DNA of 64,000 bases from Pseudomonadota bacterium (GTDB taxonomy: Bacteria > Pseudomonadota > Alphaproteobacteria > Acetobacterales > Acetobacteraceae), in assembly GCA_021809435.1 (NCBI GenBank), contig JAKBAD010000003.1, positions 124,001 through 188,000 of the forward strand, written 5' to 3'. This document shows, in pieces, positions 1 to 8,703 of the stretch (positions are counted from its first letter, which is position 1; every line of letters starts with the position of its first letter). Below the pieces are notes generated by a model that worked only from the letters and a program-made list of their open reading frames with translations, did not search any database and was not told where the DNA came from. The translations under genes were made by a program, and so were the position numbers.

Positions 1-1
1 G

Positions 2-1027
2 AATTTGACATCCACGGGCAATCCGCTTGACGCGGCCATCCAGGGTTCGGGATATTTTATTGTCAGCAATAATGGCGCGCAGCAATATACGCGCGATGGC
101 GCCTTTCAGCTCAGTGCCACCGGGCAAATGGAGACGCTGACCGGAAAACCATTGATGGGCTATGCAACAAACTCGAGCGGTGCGCTCAATAGCACGCTGG
201 GCACCATTACCATCAATACCGGTGCGGTGCCGGCGCAGGCGACCGGAAGTTTGGGTGTGACGCTGAATTTAAATTCCGGCGATAAGCAGATTCCTTCAAC
301 AACCCCCTTCAACCCGGCTGACTCGACGACATATGACGAAACCACCTCGGTGGTGGCCTATGACTCGCTGGGAAATGCCAACAGGGTGCAGCTATATCTG
401 GTTCAAAATCAACCCGCCACATCAGGCGCTACGCCGAGCTGGACAGTTTACGCCCAGCCCCTCACGGCATCCGGCACGTCCATTGGTACACCGACAAATC
501 TCACAACGTTGAATTTCTCAAGCACGGGCACGCTCACGTCGGGCAGTCCAGCGTCATTGGCGGTGAATTGGGGCAATGGCGCGGCGAACTCTAATTTAAG
601 CTTTAATTTTTCTGGAACATCTTTGGCGGCGCAGAGTTTTGCCGTGGCCGGGTTGACCAATGACGGGTATGCATCGGGATCTTACACGGGCACCTCAATC
701 AACAGCCAGGGCCAAATTCAATCGACCTATTCAAATGGCCAAACGGTGAGCGCGGGGACGTTGGCGTTGGCGAATTTTCTCAATCCCGAAGGGCTCGCGC
801 CGGTTACCGGTAATTTGTATAATTCCTCGTCAACATCTGGCCAGGCGGTGGTGAACACCCCGGGCTCTGGGCTGGCGGGCACGCTGTCTGGCGGATATCT
901 CGAATCATCGAACGCCTCGACATCATCGCTTCTCGTTTCGCTTATTCAATATCAGCAGGCCTATCAAGCCAATACGTCCGTTATCCAGACGGAACAGCAA
1001 GATAGCACGCGCCTGTCGCAAATCTGA
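2..1027 (+). CDS. flgE: Flagellar hook protein FlgE, 5'-truncated by window edge
   Basis: Structural protein of the flagellar hook, the flexible joint outside the outer membrane. The reading frame is already open at base 2; the first visible residues (TSTGNPLDAAIQGSGYF) are the conserved motif normally found about 70-80 residues into FlgE-type proteins, so the true start lies upstream. About 341 residues are visible. The middle part is the Ser/Thr/Gly/Asn-rich variable hook domain. The C-terminal end (GGYLESSNASTSSLLVSLIQYQQAYQANTSVIQT) is the conserved coiled-coil D0 segment of rod, hook and filament-junction proteins. The stop codon overlaps the next start as ATGA, showing translational coupling to flgF. 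The length and long variable domain favour FlgE over FlgG or FlgF. Confidence 0.9.
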   Translation, partial: NLTSTGNPLDAAIQGSGYFIVSNNGAQQYTRDGAFQLSATGQMETLTGKPLMGYATNSSGALNSTLGTITINTGAVPAQATGSLGVTLNLNSGDKQIPSTTPFNPADSTTYDETTSVVAYDSLGNANRVQLYLVQNQPATSGATPSWTVYAQPLTASGTSIGTPTNLTTLNFSSTGTLTSGSPASLAVNWGNGAANSNLSFNFSGTSLAAQSFAVAGLTNDGYASGSYTGTSINSQGQIQSTYSNGQTVSAGTLALANFLNPEGLAPVTGNLYNSSSTSGQAVVNTPGSGLAGTLSGGYLESSNASTSSLLVSLIQYQQAYQANTSVIQTEQQDSTRLSQI

Positions 1028-1770
1028 TGCAGAGCGACAGCTTATATACCGGCATGGCCGGATTGCAGGCGATTCGGGCGCGTATGCAGGCATTGTCGAG
1101 CAATATCGCCAATACCAACACACCTGGTTATGCCGCCGTGCAAGCAATTTCGGATACCGCCTATTACCAAGGCAGCAACGCCCCGGTTGGAGGAGATGTG
1201 CTGGTGAGTACCCCGGGGCCAGATTTGAGGCAGGGCGCGCTCAATCGCACGGGGGATCCTCTGGATGTTGGGCTTGGTGGCGATGCCTGGTTACAGGTGC
1301 AAACGGCAAACGGCATGGCCGTGACACGTAATGGGCAATTGCAAATCTCTGCGGCGGGACTATTGACCGATGCCGGCGGCAACCCTGTGTTGGGTGTTGG
1401 CGGACAGCCCATTAGTCTGCCGCAGCTGACGAACGTTACCATTGCCCAAGATGGTACGATTTCAGGCGTACCTGCTTCGGCGCCGGGCGGGAAGGTGCAG
1501 ACTTACGGCCAGATTGCTCTTGTCAGCGCACAAAATGTTACTCTAACCCCCCTCTCTGGTAGCCTTTATACGCCGCCATCAGGAACAACATTGCCGGCTT
1601 CTCAGAATGGCTCTCTGCATCAGGGATATTTGAATGACTCGAATGTAGATCCGACAATGGCAATGATGAGCATGATTAATGATAGCCGTGATTATCAACT
1701 ACAGACGGAGTTGATGAAGAGCCAGAGCGCGGCCTCGAGAGATATGAATAATATTCTTAGCCAGGCTTGA
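1027..1770 (+). CDS. flgF: Flagellar basal-body rod protein FlgF
   Basis: Proximal-rod protein of the flagellar basal body, periplasmic. The 247-residue product has the N-terminal flagellar rod motif (LYTGMAGLQAIRARMQALSSNIANTNTPGY), a central LNRTGDPLDVGLGGDAWL segment like that of FlgF/FlgG, and a C-terminal helix (GYLNDSNVDPTMAMMSMINDSRDYQLQTELMK). It is shorter than a hook protein and directly precedes a clear flgG, which favours FlgF. Its ATG shares bases with the flgE stop. Export is by the flagellar type III system, so no signal peptide is expected and none is seen. Confidence 0.88.
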   Translation: MQSDSLYTGMAGLQAIRARMQALSSNIANTNTPGYAAVQAISDTAYYQGSNAPVGGDVLVSTPGPDLRQGALNRTGDPLDVGLGGDAWLQVQTANGMAVTRNGQLQISAAGLLTDAGGNPVLGVGGQPISLPQLTNVTIAQDGTISGVPASAPGGKVQTYGQIALVSAQNVTLTPLSGSLYTPPSGTTLPASQNGSLHQGYLNDSNVDPTMAMMSMINDSRDYQLQTELMKSQSAASRDMNNILSQA

Positions 1771-1822
1771 TGTTTTGATGCTGATCTCTGGCATGATTTG
1801 TGAAATTGGAAGGTAGCCGAAG

Positions 1823-2617
1823 ATGGATCACGCGTTGGACACGATCGCCACTGGGCTGGCTGCCAGCCAGATGATGATGAACACGATCGCCGATAATCTT
1901 TCGAATGTGAATACCACGGCATTCAAGTCGGAAACGCCGGAGTTCCAGACTTTGCTTTATCAAGATGGAATCCAGCCGGGCGCGGGCTCGACTGGGCAGA
2001 CGGTGTATCCATCGGGTTTGGAGTTGGGAACTGGTGTAAAAGTCGCGTCCATCAAGCAGACGGAGACGCAAGGGACGCTGACGAGTACTGGTAATCCTTT
2101 GGATATGGCCATTAATGGTCAGGGTTATTTTCAGGTGAATCTACCCTCCGGCCAGACGGCATATACCCGAGATGGAGCATTTCAGCTTAATGCGGCGGGA
2201 CAGCTTGTCACATCGTCTGGCTATCAGGTTATTCCAGCTATAACCATTCCGGCTAACGCCCAGTCAGTGACAATTGGCACGGATGGAACCGTATCGGTGA
2301 CGCTGCCGGGATCGTCGACGGCGACGCAAGTGGGACAAATCCAGTTGGCGAATTTTGTAAATCCGCAGGGATTGCAGCCGCTTGGTGGAAATCTGTACGC
2401 ATCGACGACCTCTTCGGGCACGGCGGTCGCGGGGGCGCCGCAATCGAACGGGCTGGGCTCGGTCAATCAAAGTTATCTGGAGGCTTCGAACGTTGATGTG
2501 GTGAAATCTATGGTGGATATGATATCTGCTGAACGGTCATATCAACTTGGCACGCAGGTGGCGGCGGCGGTTGATAACCAAATGAATTATCTGGCACAGG
2601 CCGCGGCAGGGTCATGA
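1823..2617 (+). CDS. flgG: Flagellar distal-rod protein FlgG
   Basis: Distal rod of the flagellum. The 264-residue length matches FlgG closely. Visible family signatures are the N-terminal block (ALDTIATGLAASQMMMNTIADNLSNVNTTAFK), TLTSTGNPLDMAINGQGYFQV, and the C-terminal block (SYLEASNVDVVKSMVDMISAERSYQLGTQ). A purine-rich AAGGTAG ribosome binding site lies about ten bases before the ATG. The stop overlaps the flgH start by four bases. The chaperone gene flgA, which often sits between flgG and flgH in alphaproteobacteria, is absent here. Confidence 0.95.
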   Translation: MDHALDTIATGLAASQMMMNTIADNLSNVNTTAFKSETPEFQTLLYQDGIQPGAGSTGQTVYPSGLELGTGVKVASIKQTETQGTLTSTGNPLDMAINGQGYFQVNLPSGQTAYTRDGAFQLNAAGQLVTSSGYQVIPAITIPANAQSVTIGTDGTVSVTLPGSSTATQVGQIQLANFVNPQGLQPLGGNLYASTTSSGTAVAGAPQSNGLGSVNQSYLEASNVDVVKSMVDMISAERSYQLGTQVAAAVDNQMNYLAQAAAGS

Positions 2618-3294
2618 GGCGGTTGAGCTTAGTCGTGGTCATGCTGCTGGCTTCGTGCCAGACGGCGGCGCCGGGCGCGCCGACACTTGTCAAGCCAGCG
2701 GCTTTTCCGGTGGCGGTGAGTTCTTTGCCTTCATCGGAAAATGGATCGATTTTCATGCCCGTTGCGTCGGGATCGATTTATGAACCTCGACATGATTGGC
2801 GGGTTGGAGATTTGGTTACCATCGATATTGTTACCACGAGCGCTGCTAATAATACCGATACCACAGCCTTGACCCGCAAGGGCACAATTAATGATTCAAT
2901 GACAAATTTCATGGGTATCCCAATGAATTTTGGGCAGGTGAATGGCGGATCAATTTCTCCCAGTATCGGCGCGACATCGGATCAGGAGTTCAGCGGCGCG
3001 GGCAGCGCGGTCGCGGCCAACAATATCAGTGGCCAGGTTGAGGCGGTGATTACCAATGTCGATGCCAATGGCACGCTGGCTTTGGCAGGGAGGACGAATG
3101 TCAATATCAATGGAAATGTCGTCTCGTTGGTGGTTACTGGCTACGCAAGTCCGGATGATATTGCGTCTAACACCACAATCAGTTCAAACCAGGTAGCGGA
3201 TATGAATGTGCAATATGTTGGTAATGGGCCGACATCTGGCGCGCATCAGGTTCCTTGGTTGCAGAGACTCTTGAATGTAGTAGCACCGTTCTGA
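2614..3294 (+). CDS. flgH: Flagellar L-ring lipoprotein FlgH
   Basis: Outer-membrane L-ring protein that acts as the bushing for the rod. The 226-residue product begins with a short lipoprotein signal, MRRLSLVVVMLLASC, with the lipobox cysteine at residue 15. The typical FlgH segments follow: IYEPRHDWRVGDLVTI, a region with SGAGSAVAANNISGQVEAVITNVDANGTL, and LVVTGYASPDDIASNTTISSNQVADMNVQYVGNG. Four-base overlap with flgG and one-base overlap with flgI indicate one transcript. Confidence 0.95.
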   Translation: MRRLSLVVVMLLASCQTAAPGAPTLVKPAAFPVAVSSLPSSENGSIFMPVASGSIYEPRHDWRVGDLVTIDIVTTSAANNTDTTALTRKGTINDSMTNFMGIPMNFGQVNGGSISPSIGATSDQEFSGAGSAVAANNISGQVEAVITNVDANGTLALAGRTNVNINGNVVSLVVTGYASPDDIASNTTISSNQVADMNVQYVGNGPTSGAHQVPWLQRLLNVVAPF

Positions 3295-4397
3295 TGAAAA
3301 TAAAAAATATCTTATATAAAACGGTCTTACTTTTTTTCTATGCAAATATGGCGGTAGCTGATGTGACCACCATAGGGCAACTTGTTTCCGTCTCCGGCGC
3401 GCCGACTAACCAGATATATGGCTATGGATTGGTGGTGGGTTTACCGGGAACGGGTGATCAGACCACGCAAGTTCCCTATACCCAGCAGTCGATTTTGAAT
3501 ATGCTGAGAAATCTCGGCATCTCGCTGCCGAATGTGACCACGATGCAGCCAAATGACGTGGCGTCGGTGATGGTTACCGCTGATGTGCCGGCTTTTTCAC
3601 ATGCCGGGCAGCGTATAGATGTCATGGTGTCGGCCGTGGGTAATGCGACATCGCTGGCGGGCGGTATATTGCTGCCTACGCCATTGCGGGGCGCTAACGA
3701 TGCTACTTATGCCGAGGCGCAGGGGCCATTGCTGGTCAGCGGATTTTCAGCTGGCGCGGGAGGAACCTCGACCACGCAAAACGTGCCGACTGTTGGCACG
3801 TTGCCAAATGGCGCAATTTTGGCCGCCACCATTCCTGCAACCTATTCGATTGATGGTCAGTCGGCCTTGTTGGTCAATTCACCAGATTTTGCCGTTGCGC
3901 AGGCAATCGCGGATGCCATTACCGCTAAATTTGGCGAGGGAAGCGCGCAGGCAATCTCGCCGGGTGAGGTGGATGTCTCCGCGGGTGGCAGAAACCCGAT
4001 GGAGTTTATTTCAGATGTGCTGAGTACCAGCATCTCACCGCCCAATCCTAACCCGACGATTGTGGTTGATGCGCAAAGCGGCACAATCGTTATGAATGCC
4101 GGGGTGGTTCTGGGGCCAGCGGTGGTGAGCCATGGTGATCTGACTGTGAATATTCAAACACAGAACTCAGTGAGCCAGCCAAATCCATTGAGCACGGGCC
4201 AGACCGTTGGTGTACAAAATACGGTAGTGAATGCCAAACAGGGGAAAGCGCAAGTGATTGCATTGCCAAAGACGGCAACGCTGCAGGATGTTGCCGCGGC
4301 ACTGAATGCGGTTGGCGCGACGCCATCTGACCTCATCGCGATTATAGAGGCATTGAAGCAGGCAGGGGCGATTAATGGGGCGGTGAAGGTGATATGA
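3294..4397 (+). CDS. flgI: Flagellar P-ring protein FlgI
   Basis: Periplasmic P-ring protein. I start it at the ATG whose first base is the last base of the flgH stop. This gives 367 residues and a proper Sec signal peptide (MKIKNILYKTVLLFFYANMAVA, cleavage near ADV). An earlier in-frame codon at 3255 would add 13 residues inside flgH and bury the signal. Family motifs include NQIYGYGLVVGLPGTGDQT near the mature N-terminus, and the C-terminal ATLQDVAAALNAVGATPSDLIAIIEALKQAGAINGAV. The signal region is strikingly AT-rich. The stop overlaps flgJ. Confidence 0.95.
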   Translation: MKIKNILYKTVLLFFYANMAVADVTTIGQLVSVSGAPTNQIYGYGLVVGLPGTGDQTTQVPYTQQSILNMLRNLGISLPNVTTMQPNDVASVMVTADVPAFSHAGQRIDVMVSAVGNATSLAGGILLPTPLRGANDATYAEAQGPLLVSGFSAGAGGTSTTQNVPTVGTLPNGAILAATIPATYSIDGQSALLVNSPDFAVAQAIADAITAKFGEGSAQAISPGEVDVSAGGRNPMEFISDVLSTSISPPNPNPTIVVDAQSGTIVMNAGVVLGPAVVSHGDLTVNIQTQNSVSQPNPLSTGQTVGVQNTVVNAKQGKAQVIALPKTATLQDVAAALNAVGATPSDLIAIIEALKQAGAINGAVKVI

Positions 4398-5236
4398 ATC
4401 TCGCCAGTGTTCATGTAACCCCAAAGCCGGAGAACGCAGAAAAGAGCGCGGCTCAACGTCTGGTTGGTGCGCTTTGGTATGATATGCTTTCGGAGATGGA
4501 GAAGACCGCTGGGGGATATCAGTCATCCGACATGGGTAATTTTCAGGATCTGATGAATTGGCAAGTATCAGAACATGATTTCTCATCATATGACAAATCT
4601 CTGGTGGATGCGATCATGGCATCGATTGATGGGAAACATACCGTTGGGGGTACGTCATCAGTACGTATTATTGACCAGCATCCTTTGACTGAGGATTTGG
4701 TTGCCAATGCGGCTCTGGCAACACCGGGCGCCGGGCTGGCGGATGTGCCGGACATGACCAGAACTGATGGAGCTTTGGATCAATGGACTAACTTAGCCAG
4801 TGCGATATGGCCGGTTGTTCGTAAAATATCGGCGGATTTGAATGTGCCGGCAATTGGTGTTTTGTCGCAGGTAGCGCTTGAAACCGGCTGGGGCGCCGCG
4901 ACGCCAGGTAATAATTTGTTTGGTATTAAGGCGATAAATGGCGAGCCGGGTCAAAATCTTGAGACGCGGGAATTTATAAATGGTGTGGATATTAATGAAG
5001 TAGCAAATTTTAGATCTTATAGCACTCTTACGACGGCGCTTGGTGATTATGAGCGGCTGATTAAAACAAGGTATAATGACGCAACAAATAGCCAGACGGT
5101 TGCTGAATTTGCCGAGGCCTTGCAGAGTGGCGGTTATGCAACAGATGCTAATTATGCCCAGAAGATCATAGAGATTTCAAAATCTGATAAAATGAAACAG
5201 ATGATGTCGGAGATTTCTGGTTCAACAAATAGATGA
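4394..5236 (+). CDS. flgJ: Bifunctional FlgJ: rod-binding scaffold plus peptidoglycan hydrolase
   Basis: A 280-residue protein with two parts. Residues about 15-75 form the rod-binding domain (LVGALWYDMLSEMEKTAG, then DLMNWQVSEHDFSSYDKSLVDAIMASI). Residues about 130-275 form a glucosaminidase-type muramidase domain with the hallmark VLSQVALETGWGAATPGNNLFGIKA; Glu163 in LETGWG is the expected catalytic acid. It would cap rod assembly and open the murein for the rod. Most alphaproteobacterial FlgJ proteins are about 100 residues long and lack the hydrolase half, so the fused enterobacterial-like form is notable. The start overlaps the flgI stop by four bases. Confidence 0.92.
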   Translation: MNLASVHVTPKPENAEKSAAQRLVGALWYDMLSEMEKTAGGYQSSDMGNFQDLMNWQVSEHDFSSYDKSLVDAIMASIDGKHTVGGTSSVRIIDQHPLTEDLVANAALATPGAGLADVPDMTRTDGALDQWTNLASAIWPVVRKISADLNVPAIGVLSQVALETGWGAATPGNNLFGIKAINGEPGQNLETREFINGVDINEVANFRSYSTLTTALGDYERLIKTRYNDATNSQTVAEFAEALQSGGYATDANYAQKIIEISKSDKMKQMMSEISGSTNR

Positions 5237-5252
5237 AGACTGGTGTTGGCGG

Positions 5253-7187
5253 ATGAGTGGAATCAATAACGCGATCAATATCGCCTATAGTGGCCTACAG
5301 ATGTTCGAGGCGGGGATTTCAGCTGTCTCGAATAATCTTGCTAACGTAACAACAACCGGTTACGCGGCAGAAAGCGTTGTGTCACTCACGGCGCAGGCTG
5401 GATATGGCCAGCCTGGCGCCGGCGTGGCGGCGCCAACCATCAGCCGCGCCGCGGGTGGATTTGCGACAACCCAGCTCTGGGCAGCAAATTCGGCCAACCA
5501 GGCGGCTAGCGTTATGTCATCATCGTTAACGAATATTTCCAACGCTCTGCAGAATAACGGTGATGTGCAATCGGCCGTCAATCAATTTTTTAACGATATT
5601 AGCGCCCTGGCGGCGAACCCGACCAGCACCGCCCAGCGCCAGACCGTGATTGCCGATGCCGGGCAGGCGGCGGGCGTGTTTAACACCGCCAGCGCGCAAT
5701 TGGGCAGTGTGGTGACCTCGGCGCAAACGGCGGTGGGCACGCAAGTGACCTCGGCGAATAAGCTGCTCGCGCAGTTGCAGCAGATTAACAAGACCCTTGT
5801 GCAGCAGCCAAACAGCCCAAGCCTGCTCGACCAACAAACCGCGGCGCTTGATTCATTATCTCAAATTCTACCCGTGAGCGTTATTCCACAGCAAAATGGC
5901 AGTGTGCTGGTAACCTCGGGTGGCACGGTGCTGCTCGACCAAGGGGGCGCGCAAACGCTTAGTACCAGCATTTCGGCATCGGGCATTAGCACGGTAAGCG
6001 CGGGAAATGGCGGGGCCAGCCTTCCGCTTGGCGCGGCGGATGGCGCGTTGGGCGCCCAGTTGGCGACCATTCAGGCCGCACAGGCGGCGTCGCAATCGGT
6101 TTCAGCGCTGGCAACGGTGTTTGGCTTAACCGTTAATGCCGCACAAGCCCAGGGTTTGACTTTGGCGGGTAAGCCGGGAGGGGCGTTGTTCTCGGTTCCA
6201 TCGCCGCAAGTCACGGCGGGCAGTGCCAATACGGGCACGGCCACGGTGACGGCGAGCATCGCCTCGCCCGCCAGCCTGCCGCTGGATGGCGGGCCATTTG
6301 TGCTGAGCTATAGCGGGGCATCGGGGTGGAATGCGGTGGATCAGGCCTCGGGTGCCAATTATCCGGTCTCAGGTACGCCGCCGAGCTTTGCCGGCATTGC
6401 GCTCGCCGTATCGGGGACGCCGGCGGCGGGCGACAAGTTTGTCGTCAACCCGGCGCCAAACGCGGCGGGTGGCATCAGCGCCAGGGCGGTAACGAGCGGG
6501 GATATTGCGGCGGCTGATCCTTATGTGGCAAGCGCGGGAAGTTTGCAGACGGATGGTTCGATTGTGAATAATAACGGCGGTACGGCAAGCGCGGGAGCTG
6601 ATACGGTGGTAAGTACACCAAGCACCAATGCGGCGGTGGTGCCGGCGAGCTATTATGGCCAAAATCTCCAGATGAACTTTACCAGCTCTTCAAGCTACAC
6701 AGTGTCGCTGGCGGGTAGCCCGACGCCGGCCATTGCCACGGGTTCGTTGGGGGCAAATGGCGGCAATATCGCGGTGACTTATCCATCGACCGGTGGGGGC
6801 ACGCAATATTGGCAGTTGCCAGTGAGCGGCACGCCGGTTGCGGGTGATGTCATCAGCCTCACGCCGGGGGGCAGTTCAAGCGGCAGCAACGCGCAGCGCA
6901 TGGCATCTTTATGGACGAGCTCAACAGGAACGGCGGCGGGATCTCTACAAAACGGCTTCATCGGCCTGGCCACTCAGCTTGGGGAAAATGCGTCCGCCGC
7001 GCAAAATCTGGCCAGCGCCACCGCCGCGCAGCAGACCACGGCAAGTACAAATTTGCAGAACATAACCGGCGTTTCGAGCGATCAGCAGGGTGTGCTGCTA
7101 ACCAGCTATCAGCAATCCTATCAGGCGGCGGCGCAGGCGATTTCGATTGCACATTCGATGTTCGAGTCTTTGGTACAGGCGGTTTAA
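5253..7187 (+). CDS. flgK: Flagellar hook-associated protein 1 FlgK
   Basis: First hook-filament junction protein. The 644-residue product starts with the D0 motif (INIAYSGLQMFEAGISAVSNNLANVTTTGYAAES) and ends with the matching C-terminal helix (GVLLTSYQQSYQAAAQAISIAHSMFESLVQA). The long centre is Ala/Ser/Gly/Thr-rich and variable. Base composition changes inside the gene: roughly the first 300 bases resemble the AT-richer upstream flagellar genes and the rest is GC-rich. The usual partner flgL does not follow; fliL begins seven bases after the stop. Confidence 0.93.
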   Translation: MSGINNAINIAYSGLQMFEAGISAVSNNLANVTTTGYAAESVVSLTAQAGYGQPGAGVAAPTISRAAGGFATTQLWAANSANQAASVMSSSLTNISNALQNNGDVQSAVNQFFNDISALAANPTSTAQRQTVIADAGQAAGVFNTASAQLGSVVTSAQTAVGTQVTSANKLLAQLQQINKTLVQQPNSPSLLDQQTAALDSLSQILPVSVIPQQNGSVLVTSGGTVLLDQGGAQTLSTSISASGISTVSAGNGGASLPLGAADGALGAQLATIQAAQAASQSVSALATVFGLTVNAAQAQGLTLAGKPGGALFSVPSPQVTAGSANTGTATVTASIASPASLPLDGGPFVLSYSGASGWNAVDQASGANYPVSGTPPSFAGIALAVSGTPAAGDKFVVNPAPNAAGGISARAVTSGDIAAADPYVASAGSLQTDGSIVNNNGGTASAGADTVVSTPSTNAAVVPASYYGQNLQMNFTSSSSYTVSLAGSPTPAIATGSLGANGGNIAVTYPSTGGGTQYWQLPVSGTPVAGDVISLTPGGSSSGSNAQRMASLWTSSTGTAAGSLQNGFIGLATQLGENASAAQNLASATAAQQTTASTNLQNITGVSSDQQGVLLTSYQQSYQAAAQAISIAHSMFESLVQAV

Positions 7188-7193
7188 ACGATC

Positions 7194-7655
7194 ATGAAAA
7201 AATCGATTATTGCGATGATTGCCGGCGGTGTGGTGCTGGTGGTTGGCGCTGGTGGCGGGGCCGCCTATATGCTGCTGCACAAGGCGCCCGCCGCGACACA
7301 CGCGGCAGTGGCACCAAAGCCGCTATATTTCGCCGATATGTCGGGTCTGGTCGTCAGCGTGCCGTCTGATGTCAATAGTGGAGATCAGGTTTATATCCAG
7401 ATCTCCGTGCAGTTTTCCACCTATGACCAAAATGCCGCAACGGCGTTTGACAGTGTCTCGCCCATCATCAAATCGCAGATTATTCAATTTTTGATGGCCA
7501 AGACCGCGAAGGATATCATGGCCCCCGCGAACCAGCCCGCCATGTCGGGCGCATTTCTGAAAATCGTCAATGATGCGATGAGCAAGGCTGGGCCTTATAG
7601 CGGCACATCGCCTTTTTCGGCGGCTTATATCACCAATCTTGTCGAGCAGAATTGA
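7194..7655 (+). CDS. fliL: Flagellar basal body-associated protein FliL
   Basis: Inner-membrane protein that surrounds the stator and supports torque generation. The 153-residue product has a short basic N-terminus, one membrane segment (residues about 5-28, IIAMIAGGVVLVVGAGGGAAYMLL), an Ala/Pro linker and a periplasmic domain (YFADMSGLVVSVPSDVN...VYIQISVQFSTYDQNAATAFDSVSPIIKSQIIQFLM) characteristic of FliL. It immediately follows flgK. The fliM and fliN genes, which often follow fliL, are not present; the next gene is fliP after about 90 bases. Confidence 0.85.
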   Translation: MKKSIIAMIAGGVVLVVGAGGGAAYMLLHKAPAATHAAVAPKPLYFADMSGLVVSVPSDVNSGDQVYIQISVQFSTYDQNAATAFDSVSPIIKSQIIQFLMAKTAKDIMAPANQPAMSGAFLKIVNDAMSKAGPYSGTSPFSAAYITNLVEQN

Positions 7656-7744
7656 GGCGCAACACTATGGTTGCCTGTGCCGGAGCATAAAATACCGCCC
7701 GGCCTTGGTTTGATGAGGCTTCGATAAAATATGGGACTCTCAAA

Positions 7745-8428
7745 ATGTCGCCGGCTATGATCGATCTGGTGCAGGGTGTTGCGAGCAATGGCGGCGAATC
7801 CTATTCGCTCAATGTTCAAACCCTCATCGTCATCACCACCCTGGCATTTTTGCCGTCATTGCTGTTGCTGATGACTTGCTTCACACGAATCATCGTGGTG
7901 CTCTCGGTGTTGCGTCAGGCCTTGGGGTTGCAAACCACGCCACCCAATATGATTCTGGTGGCGCTCTCGCTAATTTTAACCTTATTCATCATGCGCGGCG
8001 TAGTGCAGAAAGAGCAGGACGTAGCGCTTACGCCCTACCTAAACGGTACCATCACCTTCTCGCAGGCGATTGAGGCGGCCGAGCCGCCGATCCAGGCCTT
8101 CATGGCAGGGCAGACGAGAAAGGACGCGCTGCATCTCTATGTTGATTTGAGCGGGGAGACAGATATTTCGAGTACGAATATACCAATGTGGATTCTGGTG
8201 CCAGCCTTTGCCACATCGGAACTGGAAACGGCATTTCAAATTTCCTTCCTCATCTATCTGCCGTTTGTACTTGTCGATCTGGCGGTGGCGGCCATTCTCA
8301 TGGCGCTGGGCATGATCATGGTCTCACCAAATCTCGTGTCATTGCCGCTTAAATTGCTGATGTTCGTGTCCATCCATGGCTGGGTTTTGGTGCTTGGTAC
8401 CTTGGCGAACAGCTATCTGGTGAAATAG
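7745..8428 (+). CDS. fliP: Flagellar type III export gate protein FliP
   Basis: Core subunit of the FliPQR export gate. The 227-residue product has the diagnostic segments LPSLLLLMTCFTRIIVVLSVLRQALGLQTTPPNMILVALSLILTLFIM and, near the C-terminus, AFATSELETAFQISFLIYLPFVLVDLAVAAILMALGMIMVSP. It lacks the cleavable signal peptide present in some FliP proteins. It starts the second flagellar sub-block, fliP-fliQ-fliR-flhB, with very tight spacing (fliQ starts two bases after this stop). Confidence 0.96.
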   Translation: MSPAMIDLVQGVASNGGESYSLNVQTLIVITTLAFLPSLLLLMTCFTRIIVVLSVLRQALGLQTTPPNMILVALSLILTLFIMRGVVQKEQDVALTPYLNGTITFSQAIEAAEPPIQAFMAGQTRKDALHLYVDLSGETDISSTNIPMWILVPAFATSELETAFQISFLIYLPFVLVDLAVAAILMALGMIMVSPNLVSLPLKLLMFVSIHGWVLVLGTLANSYLVK

Positions 8429-8430
8429 GC

Positions 8431-8703
8431 GTGCCATTCTATCTACTTATTTTTCAAAGGCTGCTCCACCTTGAATGGAGCATAGGCGCCTGGTTTGTGG
8501 TGGTGTCGTTGGTGATTGGGTTGGTGGTGTCTTATATCCAGGGTATTTTCCAGATCGATGATCCGGTTCTGAGTCTGGGGCCAAAAATTGTCGCCGTGGG
8601 TTTGGGGATTTTTCTGTTCGGGCCTTATATTTTTGGAACCCTGACCGCGAATCTTGCCGGATTCATCGGCCATATTCCAGAGGCAATCAGGGTGTCATGG
8701 TAG
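8431..8703 (+). CDS. fliQ: Flagellar export gate protein FliQ
   Basis: Small gate subunit of the flagellar type III export apparatus, 90 residues with two membrane hairpins (about 20-42 and 53-77). The central VSYIQGIFQIDDPVLSLGPKIVAVGLGIFLFGPYIF corresponds to the conserved FliQ block with Q-x(2)-T/F-QI...L-x-PK-x-x-x-V. It starts with GTG and overlaps fliR by seven bases. The sequence is divergent for the family, but position between fliP and fliR settles the call. Confidence 0.9.
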   Translation: MPFYLLIFQRLLHLEWSIGAWFVVVSLVIGLVVSYIQGIFQIDDPVLSLGPKIVAVGLGIFLFGPYIFGTLTANLAGFIGHIPEAIRVSW

